A DNA stretch of 12,228 nucleotides from UBA1367 sp040268355 (lineage in GTDB: Bacteria > Actinomycetota > Coriobacteriia > Coriobacteriales > Atopobiaceae), in NCBI GenBank assembly GCA_040268355.1, contig JAWRIT010000094.1, positions 1 through 12,228 on the forward strand, written 5' to 3'. Positions 1 through 6,391 of this stretch are shown here, piece by piece. The notes beneath the pieces were generated by a model. The model saw only the letters and a list, made by a program, of their open reading frames with translations. It was not told the origin of the DNA and searched no databases. Every line of letters starts with the position of its first letter. Positions within the stretch are counted from its first letter, which is position 1. Both the position numbers and the translations under genes were made by a program.

Positions 1-14
1 AACCTGGGAGCACG

Positions 15-48
15 GCGCCGCGACCGACAGCCAGCCTGCTCGCGGCGC
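15..48. repeat. 9-bp perfect inverted repeat (possible terminator or regulatory hairpin)
   Basis: The arms GCGCCGCGA (15-23) and TCGCGGCGC (40-48) are exact reverse complements separated by a 16-nt loop. The run GTTTT follows at 56-60, eight bases after the right arm. This could be a weak intrinsic terminator for a plus-strand gene ending left of the window, or a cis element near the promoter of the AAA ATPase gene. The long loop and the distance to the short T run argue against a strong terminator. Confidence 0.35.
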
Positions 49-58
49 GACCCACGTT

Positions 59-86
59 TTGGCGGGAGGGGTCGGTGCGCTACCAT
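59..86 (+). promoter_or_regulatory. candidate sigma70-type promoter of the AAA ATPase gene
   Basis: TTGGCG (59-64) and TACCAT (81-86) each match the -35 and -10 consensus at four of six bases, with a 16-bp spacer. Transcription would begin near base 93 and give a leader of about 24 nt before the ATG at 117. It is the only reasonable promoter-like pair I see ahead of this gene, but such matches arise by chance, so the call is tentative. Confidence 0.28.
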
Positions 87-116
87 CGTACGCAGCAACA
101 GACGCAAGGAGTGCCC

Positions 117-1664
117 ATGAACATCAGCGAAGCCACCGCACAGGTCGAGGGGGCCGTCCGCGCCTATCTCTCGCGTGACGAGCACGGCCTGCCTCGCGTG
201 CCCGACCAGATGCAGCGCCCGCTCATCCTCATGGGGCCTCCGGGCATCGGCAAGACGGCCATCGTCGCGCAGATCGCCGAGAGGCTGGGCATCAACTTCG
301 TGTCCTACTCCATCACGCACCACACGCGCCAGAGCGCGCTGGGGCTCCCCTACATCGCCGACGACGTCTTCTCGGGCACGAGCTACAAGGTCTCGCGCTA
401 CACCATGAGCGAGATCATCGCCGCCACCCACGACGCCATCAAGGCGACCGGCGTGACCGAGGGCATCCTGTTTCTGGACGAGGTCAACTGCGCGAGCGAG
501 ACGCTCGCCCCCGCCATGCTGCAGTTTTTGCAGTACAAGACCTTTGGCCAGCACCGGCTCCCACAGGGATGGGTCATCGTCTGCGCCGGCAATCCGCCCG
601 AGTACAACCGCGCCGCCCGCGACTTCGACCCCGCGATGATGGACCGCATGAAGCGGATCGACATCGAGCCCGACCTGGAGGTGTGGATGGACTACGCCGC
701 CAGCCATGGCATGCATCCGGCCATCATGACCTACCTGGCCAACAAGCCCAAGAGCTTCTACCTGGTCCGTGCGGCGCTCAGCGGCGCGCGCATCGTGACG
801 GCGCGCGGCTGGGAGGACCTCTCGCGGATGCTGCTCGCCTACGAGCAGGAGGCGATCGAGGTCGATCAGGCGCTGGTGACGCAGTACCTGCAGGACGGCG
901 AGACGGCCGAGGACTTCTCGCTGTACTACGAGCTGTTCTCCAAGTACCAAGACGACTACAAGGTCGGCGAGATCCTGGGCGGCACGGCGAGCTCGGCCAT
1001 CGAGCGACGGGCGCGGCTTGCCCCCTTCGACGAACGAATCGCGCTGGTCAACCTGCTTTTGGACGCCGTGAGCGGAACGGTGCACGGCGTGGAGACGCGC
1101 GAGCAGGCGCTGCGCGAAGTCCGTGCGCGGCTTGCCGAGCAGGCGGACGCGCTCTTGGGGGCCGACGGACCCGCGGCAGCCGAGCGCCTGGCGACGCAGG
1201 CGCACGAGCAACTGGCCGCCGCGCTCGCGAAAGGCTCGGCCAGCCAGCACGCACAGCTGGTGAGCGCCCAGACCGCCGAGCTGCTCGAGCAGGTCCGCAG
1301 CGGCGTGGCGCAGTGGGCCACGCAGGGCCGGCCACAGGCGGGGACGCACGAGAGCGCCTACGAGGTGGCTCGCGCGCAGTTCAACGAGGCGGCCCGGGAG
1401 GTGGCCGAGGACATCTCGGATGCGGTGGCCCGTCTCGACGCCGCCCTCGCCTTCCTCGACCGTTGCTTTGGGGATGGCCAGGAGATGCTCGTCTTTGCCT
1501 CGCACCTGGCGGTCGATCCCGTGCTCATGCGCTTCGTGAGCGCGCATGGCCCGCAGTCGTTCGTGGAGCACGCGCGCACGCTCATGTTCCATGAGCGCAA
1601 GCTCGACCTGCTCCGGGAGGTCGATGGACTGGCCGGGCTGGCCGAGACGGTCCCGGAGGCGTAG
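117..1664 (+). CDS. MoxR-type AAA+ ATPase with Ala-rich helical C-terminal region
   Basis: This 515-residue cytoplasmic protein has an N-terminal AAA+ module. Walker A is GPPGIGKT (residues 40-47), Walker B is ILFLDEVN (117-124), sensor 1 lies in VIVCAGNPPEYN with the Asn at 159, and R177/R180 in the segment after DPAMMD are arginine-finger candidates. MoxR ATPases usually act as chaperones with a von Willebrand factor A protein to assemble or metallate other complexes. Residues about 330-460 are rich in Ala, Glu and Gln, look largely helical and may mediate oligomerisation or partner contact. The ATG at 117 was chosen over an in-frame GTG at 75 because AAGGAG (106-111) sits 5 nt ahead of it. 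No VWA gene lies downstream, where the next gene is convergent; a partner could be to the left. The ATPase class is secure, the biological role unknown. Confidence 0.88.
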   Translation: MNISEATAQVEGAVRAYLSRDEHGLPRVPDQMQRPLILMGPPGIGKTAIVAQIAERLGINFVSYSITHHTRQSALGLPYIADDVFSGTSYKVSRYTMSEIIAATHDAIKATGVTEGILFLDEVNCASETLAPAMLQFLQYKTFGQHRLPQGWVIVCAGNPPEYNRAARDFDPAMMDRMKRIDIEPDLEVWMDYAASHGMHPAIMTYLANKPKSFYLVRAALSGARIVTARGWEDLSRMLLAYEQEAIEVDQALVTQYLQDGETAEDFSLYYELFSKYQDDYKVGEILGGTASSAIERRARLAPFDERIALVNLLLDAVSGTVHGVETREQALREVRARLAEQADALLGADGPAAAERLATQAHEQLAAALAKGSASQHAQLVSAQTAELLEQVRSGVAQWATQGRPQAGTHESAYEVARAQFNEAAREVAEDISDAVARLDAALAFLDRCFGDGQEMLVFASHLAVDPVLMRFVSAHGPQSFVEHARTLMFHERKLDLLREVDGLAGLAETVPEA

Positions 1665-1722
1665 CCGGAGCGGACCGAGGAGCGGCGGGCCCGTCGCCCA
1701 CGCCCCCAATCCCTGCGCCCTC
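1665..1722. other. convergent intergenic gap with weak hairpin
   Basis: This is the only gap between genes after base 116. It separates the 3' ends of the plus-strand ATPase gene and the minus-strand operon. Bases 1682-1697 can fold as GCGGCG/CGTCGC around a GGCC loop (6 bp with one G-T pair), but no T tract follows on either strand. It might be a weak bidirectional terminator; nothing stronger is visible. Confidence 0.3.
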
Positions 1723-3135
1723 CTACTGCCCGGGCGTGAGGCTGGGGCCCTGGTAGGTGTAGAGCAGGTGCATGCCGTCTGCACCCATCTCCACGTCCTC
1801 CATGGCGAGACGCACGTGCTCGCGCTCGTCGGGGCTGGTGATGACAACCCCCACCGAGAAGCCCTCGCGCACCTCCGGCGAGTATGGGACCATCGCCGTC
1901 GCCTCGACCGAGGCGCCAGGAAGCACGTCGGAGAGGTCCACATCGAGGCTCTGCCACCAGATGCGCTTGCCCGTGCGGTCGAAGATCGCAAGCGTCACCG
2001 GCCAGTCCTGGTAGAAGGGCGCCACGCCGCCGTTCTCCCAGACCGTGGTCACGCGAAGTTGGTTGGTGCCAAAGTCGTAGGACGTCTCCAGTCGCGACAC
2101 GAAGAGTCGATAGCCGAGGTTGCCCGCCAGCACCGCTCGCGCGCCGCCAAGCTCCTCGTCCGTCGGGCAGTTGGGACCCAGGAAGGTGAGGTGCAGGCTG
2201 CGCGCCTGCTCGATCGTCGCGCCGAGGCCCGTCCCCAACGTCTCCTCGATCGGGGTGCTCCCCACCAGCTCGCCTCCCACCGGGGCCCGCTGCCACGCGT
2301 CCGCCGCAGGCGCGAGCACCAGCGGGGTGCCCTGGGTCTCCTGCTCGCTGCCCTCATCGAGCCAGCCCTGCCACTCGTCCGTCTCCGCCGCGTCACCCAC
2401 CATGTCATGGTAGAGGCCCAGGCCGGCGTCGGTGACCATGGGGTAGGCGCGACGCATGAGCAGCGTCGCCTCCGTGAGCTGGTCCGAGTAGTCGAGCACG
2501 TAGTCCCAGCAGGTGTCCTCGTCGGGCAGCTTGGGGATGCGCGGGTCCTCGCCCCAGCTCGTGTGCCACTCGCCCCAGTGCCCCAGGCTTCCCAGCTCCA
2601 CGTAGGCGACAAATCCGTCCTGGTTGCACCACCGCGCGAGGGCCGCTATCGCCTGCTGGTGACGTTCGCGCAGGTAGGAGTTCTCATAGTCGGGCGCATA
2701 GCCGCTCCCCACCGAGGTGGTGTACGAGTTGCCGTCGCCGGTCCGCTCATAGAGCCAGTCGGGAATGTCGCGGTGGGCCCGCTCGCCCGGCACGTCGGCC
2801 ATGAAGCGGAGCACCGCGTGCTTGCCCTCGCGCCGCCAGCGCTCGGTGTGAAAGGTCCGCTCCAGCGCTTCGACGTCGTAGCTGCCCTCCTCAGGCTCCC
2901 ACTGCGCCCAGGTCAGCCCGATGAAGACGAGCTCCGTGTCCGCGCAGGCCTCCTCGTCGCGCGCGTCCGGCGCATAGCCCATGAGCGGGTTGTCCAGCTC
3001 CCCGGTGAGCGCGTCGTAGTATTCGGTGTGGGCGAGCAGGTAGCGTCCCGGCAGGATGTAGGCGAGCAGTCCGGCGGCGACAAGCCCCAAGACGAGCGGC
3101 AGTGCCAGGCGCAGCCGGCGCCAGCGGTCAGCCAT
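1723..3135 (-). CDS. membrane-anchored DUF4832 family, glycoside-hydrolase-like protein
   Basis: This protein has 470 residues: a basic N-terminus, one hydrophobic segment (about 9-29) without a clear signal-peptidase site, then a long extracytoplasmic part. The first half reads like a TIM-barrel hydrolase of the DUF4832 family, with a DNPLMGYAP entry motif (48-56), FIGLTWAQWEPEEGSYD (71-87) and YVELGSLGHWGEWH (178-191). In the last, E180 or E189 are positioned like a catalytic carboxylate, but that is analogy only, since the family has no settled activity that I know of. About residues 340-450 form a second, beta-rich domain. It is the last gene of the operon; its ATG overlaps the DUF4956 stop by 8 nt, and GGGGA lies 6 nt ahead. 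Beside pelF and pelG it could trim or process the exported polymer. A binding-only role is also possible. Confidence 0.75.
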   Translation of the reverse strand: MADRWRRLRLALPLVLGLVAAGLLAYILPGRYLLAHTEYYDALTGELDNPLMGYAPDARDEEACADTELVFIGLTWAQWEPEEGSYDVEALERTFHTERWRREGKHAVLRFMADVPGERAHRDIPDWLYERTGDGNSYTTSVGSGYAPDYENSYLRERHQQAIAALARWCNQDGFVAYVELGSLGHWGEWHTSWGEDPRIPKLPDEDTCWDYVLDYSDQLTEATLLMRRAYPMVTDAGLGLYHDMVGDAAETDEWQGWLDEGSEQETQGTPLVLAPAADAWQRAPVGGELVGSTPIEETLGTGLGATIEQARSLHLTFLGPNCPTDEELGGARAVLAGNLGYRLFVSRLETSYDFGTNQLRVTTVWENGGVAPFYQDWPVTLAIFDRTGKRIWWQSLDVDLSDVLPGASVEATAMVPYSPEVREGFSVGVVITSPDEREHVRLAMEDVEMGADGMHLLYTYQGPSLTPGQ

Positions 3136-3811
3136 TGTATTCCCCGTTGTACTGGATGAGCGTCGCGTCGCGCACCCCCTCCAGCGCGTCGATGCGCTCG
3201 AGGAAGGCGCTGCTCCCGTCGGTGCACAGCACCTCTGCCGTCATCTCCGTCACGCCGTCGCGGACGGTCTTGCTCTTGAGCTGGAAGGTGCGGCCGCCGA
3301 GCGCCCGCAGCACCTCGTCGCCCGCCTCGTCGCCCACATAGTGGGTGACGAGGATGAAGATGGTGCCCGACACGCGCCGGTAGTACAGGACGTGGATCAC
3401 GATGGTCATCATGAGCAGCGCCACGATGGCCAGTACGTACAGGCCCGCCCCCAGCGTGATGCCCTCCGAGATGGCCCAGAAGAGGTACAGCAGGTCCATC
3501 GGGTCCTTGATGGCGGTGCGGAAGCGCACGATCGACAGGGCGCCCACCATGCCGAGCGAGATCACGATGCTGCTGCTGATGGCGAGCGTCAGCGTGCAGG
3601 CGAGCACCGTCATGCCCACCAGCGTCACGGCGAACGAGGCCGAGTAGACCACGCCGCCAAAGTAGAAGCGGTAGATGCGGTTGATCGCCAGTCCGATGAC
3701 GATGGCCAGCGCAAGGGCGATCACCGCCGTCTGGATCAGGTCGCCGGTGAGCCCCTGTCCGCTCAGAAAGCTGCTCACCGCTGGGTCGCTCAACAGGTCC
3801 TTGAAGGTCAT
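3128..3811 (-). CDS. DUF4956 family integral membrane protein
   Basis: This 227-residue protein has hydrophobic segments at about 26-45, 55-78, 80-97 and 112-142, followed by a soluble C-terminal domain of about 80 residues resembling a small alpha/beta fold. The hallmark is the segment 87-103, reading GMVGALSIVRFRTAIKD, which is the conserved DUF4956 signature. The biochemical function is not established. From knowledge of the families, DUF4956 genes commonly sit next to VTC-domain genes, as here, so it may move, sense or anchor the VTC product at the membrane (inference). The start overlaps the VTC stop as ATGA, and AAGGAGG 7 nt ahead is a strong ribosome binding site. Confidence 0.85.
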   Translation of the reverse strand: MTFKDLLSDPAVSSFLSGQGLTGDLIQTAVIALALAIVIGLAINRIYRFYFGGVVYSASFAVTLVGMTVLACTLTLAISSSIVISLGMVGALSIVRFRTAIKDPMDLLYLFWAISEGITLGAGLYVLAIVALLMMTIVIHVLYYRRVSGTIFILVTHYVGDEAGDEVLRALGGRTFQLKSKTVRDGVTEMTAEVLCTDGSSAFLERIDALEGVRDATLIQYNGEYNG

Positions 3812-4605
3812 CGTTGTTCCTCCTTGCCAGATTTTCCCACAGAGGATCGGGGGTCGCTCAGATGCCAGGCGCGCTCGCAGCAGATCGTGAACTTGGAGAG
3901 CGCCGTGAACTCGAGTCCGTTGGTCGTCAGCAGCCGTCGCACGCCCCCAGGCAGAAAGCCGGTGAACTTGACCTCAAGCACGAGCTTGCCCGGTTCAAGC
4001 GCGGCGAGGGTGGGCAGCGTTGGGTCGAAGAGGTCCCAGCCGCCCAGGGCCGCACGCACGTCGTAGTCGAAGGTGATGCGCACGTCGCCCTCGCGGCCGA
4101 CCCAGGGCTCGCGCTCGTAGTCCACCATCACCTTGGGGCGCAGCAGCTTGCTCGTGAGCTCGAAGTAGAACTCCCGGCAGAGCGGGCTCTCGTGTTCGAG
4201 CAGGTGCGCATAGTCGAACCGGAGCACCCGCTCGAGCTCGTCTTTGGTGATACTCGCCGAGTCCTTGTGGATGTAGCTGCCCCGCTTCTTCTTGCGCTCG
4301 AGCTTGATGACGTCGTCGGAGAGATTGTAGACGCGCACCCGCCACTTCTGCCGCGACTCGATGCCGGCCATCTTCTCCTCGAAGGCGCTGCCCCACAGAT
4401 CGTCGAAGTACAGGCTGCGGATCTTGTACCTGCCGCGGGAGGTGTGCTCGTCGAGGCGCAGGTAGTTGGTGAGCCGGCGCTTGAGCAGGTCGGCCTCGGG
4501 ATAGGAGATGAGGTACTTCCACTCGTTGCGGTAGCGCTGCGCGAGCGACAGCTCGCGGTCCACCAGTGGCTCAGTCAAGCGTCTCGGTATCGAAGGAAGA
4601 GACAT
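3808..4605 (-). CDS. VTC-domain polyphosphate polymerase
   Basis: This 265-residue soluble protein is a stand-alone VTC domain. In the yeast Vtc4 family this fold is a basic tunnel that makes inorganic polyphosphate from ATP. The expected strands and basic residues are present: RNEWKYLI (26-33, K30), IRSLYFDD (62-69), KWRVRVY (87-93, R89 and R91), KLERKKKR (101-108), RPKVMVDYER (156-165), RITFD (176-180), LEVKF (210-214, with E211 and K213) and SKF (237-239). No SPX domain or membrane segment is attached, so regulation must differ from yeast. The ATG at 4605 is preferred to longer readings because GGAGGTGA lies 5 nt upstream, and the extra N-terminal residues of a longer frame are low-complexity sequence inside the CotH gene. 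It overlaps that gene by 35 nt and the DUF4956 gene by 4 nt. The family is secure; activity and physiological product are inferred. Confidence 0.88.
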   Translation of the reverse strand: MSLPSIPRRLTEPLVDRELSLAQRYRNEWKYLISYPEADLLKRRLTNYLRLDEHTSRGRYKIRSLYFDDLWGSAFEEKMAGIESRQKWRVRVYNLSDDVIKLERKKKRGSYIHKDSASITKDELERVLRFDYAHLLEHESPLCREFYFELTSKLLRPKVMVDYEREPWVGREGDVRITFDYDVRAALGGWDLFDPTLPTLAALEPGKLVLEVKFTGFLPGGVRRLLTTNGLEFTALSKFTICCERAWHLSDPRSSVGKSGKEEQR

Positions 4606-6391
4606 CGACCTCACCTCCCGCACGAACGTAGAAGCAGGCGACGCCGTAGACGGGGTAGCCGTCCTCGTTGTAGAAGAGCGTCGTCGCCGGCGCGGAGCTG
4701 CCGTCGGGGGCGTAGGCGACCACCTCGAGGAAGTACTGCCCAGGCCCGGGCGCCGCGATCGTGATCGAGGTGTCGGCGAGGTCGTCCTCGGTGAGGATCG
4801 GCTCGTCGAAGGTCCAACTGGAGGCAAGGCGCACCCGATAGCGCGGCTCCGCGTCGCCCGCCAGCCACGCGCTCTCCCACGAGAAGGTGAGCCGGTCGCC
4901 CTCGCGCGTGGGCTCTTTCAGCGCGAAGGGCCACGGGGCGTCCATGCTCCGCTCGAAGGCCTGGTAGTAGTCATCGACCGAGGACCCCAGCGCGTCCACG
5001 ACCTCCTGGTAGTCCTGCCGGACCAGGCGCATGTTCAGCCGGTCGGGAAGCTCGTAGAGCGCGTCCGCGGAAAGGCCGCTCAGCTCCTGCGCCCGCGCGT
5101 CGACCGCCTGCGCGCTCAGGGTCCCGGCGTAGAGCGCCTCGACCGTCTGGCGCAGCTCCTCGCGACAGGTGTCGTCCTTGAGGACGCGCTCGAACAGCAC
5201 GGTGTCGGAGAGCAGGTGAATGCCCTGCCGCCACGACTGCTCGTAAAGCGGGTCGCGCAGGCCCCGCCAGAGCGAGTTGAAGGCGTGGCGGCTGTCGCCC
5301 GAGATGAGCCACCACTGCTCGAGCATGCGTGGCTTGTAGAGGTAGTACCCGCCCCGCCGCACGTCGGGGTTGCCGGTCAGGATGTGGAAGGCCATGAAGG
5401 CATAGAGGTTCCTGCGGTCGAAGGAGCGGTCCAGCACCTCGCCGATGGGCGTGCTCGTGTCGCCCACCGCCTCGAGCAGGTCGATGAGCGCCTCGTTGTC
5501 GGTCGTGCCCTTGGCGTCGAGCAGCGCGTCCATGGCCGCCTCGTCGAAGGAGGCGCTGCCGGCCGGCAGGATCGTGTCGGCGTGACGGTCCCAGTCGAAG
5601 TCGACCACCTCATAGACGGTGCCCTGGTCGTCTAGGCTGCGATTGGAGAAGTAGTCGCTGTCGACCTGCTCGCACAGGGTATAGATGCCCAGGTCGTGAT
5701 AGGTGCCGTCATCTTCGTCCGCCGTGCTGTCGTGCACGTAGAGCCGCACGAAGCTCGTCCGCGCACTGAAGAGGTCCCCCTCCTCGCTCATGAGGCCCAG
5801 CGCGAGGCGGGTCGTGAGGCGGGTGGGATCGCTCACGTACTTGTTGAGCACGAGCTCACGCTGCCCCTCGTAGGTGGGGCTGCCCTTCAGGACCTCCACG
5901 TGATAGCTCTTCTGCGCCCTGGTCGAGGCGGTCATGCCGCGCAGACGGACCCTGACGTTCGCGGTGGTCTGCCCATAGCCATAGCTGCCGGCGAGCGGTC
6001 CCTCGTCGTCGCCCACCTGCAGCAGCCCCTCGCACTCGTAGGGATCGATGCCCTGGTCGCGATACCAGGCGAGGTCATGCAGGTTCACCTCCGCCCAACT
6101 GTGGTCGCGCCTGCCGGCGCCCCGGCGGACGTCGAGGTAGAACGTCTTGATCTCGTCCGTGCCATCGGTGGCGTAGAGCGCGTCGAGGTCGTGCACGGTG
6201 GTGTGGGCGTCGGATCGCTGGACCACCACCTGCTGGGTGCGTCCCCGCCCCACGATGCCCGCCACCACCGGCGGTATGGCCACGCCGAGCACGGCGATGG
6301 CCACCACCAGCAAAAGGACCCTATTCGGCCCCACCCTCTGTGATGTTCTCAATGATCCCGTCCTCTCCGATCCGAAAGCAAATCGTGGCAT
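4571..6391 (-). CDS. CotH kinase family protein, possibly degenerate (distal copy)
   Basis: This protein has up to 606 residues. A membrane segment (about 25-47) with basic residues ahead of it is followed by an extracytoplasmic CotH-type kinase region and a C-terminal fibronectin-III-like domain (about 485-575). Family motifs include VRLRGMTASTRAQKSYHVEV (148-167), LVLNKYVSDPTRL (180-192), CEQVD (240-244) and ILTGNPD (337-343). The segment aligned with the WDND of the neighbouring copy reads GDSR (365-368), so the second Asp is replaced by Arg. CotH proteins are atypical kinases first known from Bacillus spore coats; nothing here indicates sporulation. The start is uncertain. The ATG at 6391 has GGGGAAG ahead but overlaps the upstream gene by 71 nt; a GTG at 6334 would give 587 residues and a 14-nt overlap but lacks a properly spaced ribosome site. 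It is probably a duplicate of the upstream copy that may act as a pseudokinase partner. Confidence 0.85.
   Translation of the reverse strand: MPRFAFGSERTGSLRTSQRVGPNRVLLLVVAIAVLGVAIPPVVAGIVGRGRTQQVVVQRSDAHTTVHDLDALYATDGTDEIKTFYLDVRRGAGRRDHSWAEVNLHDLAWYRDQGIDPYECEGLLQVGDDEGPLAGSYGYGQTTANVRVRLRGMTASTRAQKSYHVEVLKGSPTYEGQRELVLNKYVSDPTRLTTRLALGLMSEEGDLFSARTSFVRLYVHDSTADEDDGTYHDLGIYTLCEQVDSDYFSNRSLDDQGTVYEVVDFDWDRHADTILPAGSASFDEAAMDALLDAKGTTDNEALIDLLEAVGDTSTPIGEVLDRSFDRRNLYAFMAFHILTGNPDVRRGGYYLYKPRMLEQWWLISGDSRHAFNSLWRGLRDPLYEQSWRQGIHLLSDTVLFERVLKDDTCREELRQTVEALYAGTLSAQAVDARAQELSGLSADALYELPDRLNMRLVRQDYQEVVDALGSSVDDYYQAFERSMDAPWPFALKEPTREGDRLTFSWESAWLAGDAEPRYRVRLASSWTFDEPILTEDDLADTSITIAAPGPGQYFLEVVAYAPDGSSAPATTLFYNEDGYPVYGVACFYVRAGGEVDVSSFDTETLD
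4611..4618 (-). promoter_or_regulatory. perfect Shine-Dalgarno of the VTC gene
   Basis: GGAGGTGA, complementary to the usual 16S rRNA 3' tail, lies 5 nt before the ATG at 4605 and inside the 3' end of the upstream CotH gene. It fixes the VTC start and allows independent initiation despite the 35-nt overlap. Confidence 0.8.

Noticed and set aside
1682..1697. Strong bidirectional terminator in the convergent gap
   Set aside because: The stem is only 6 bp with a G-T pair and has no T tract on either side, so it is noted only as a weak hairpin.
1358..2296. Minus-strand frame of 312 codons overlapping the ATPase 3' end and the DUF4832 gene
   Set aside because: It runs in the wrong frame through DUF4832 and antisense to the ATPase, and the Gly/Arg-rich product shows no motif.
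1546..3159. Long plus-strand open frame of 537 codons opposite the DUF4832 gene
   Set aside because: It is antisense to a gene with clear domains and overlap-coupled neighbours. Its translation is Arg/His/Ala-rich without motifs, typical of open shadow frames in GC-rich DNA.
4606..4827. N-terminal extension of the VTC gene to an upstream start at 4827
   Set aside because: The extra 74 residues are Ser/Thr/Pro/Arg low-complexity sequence inside the CotH gene, whereas the ATG at 4605 has a perfect ribosome binding site.
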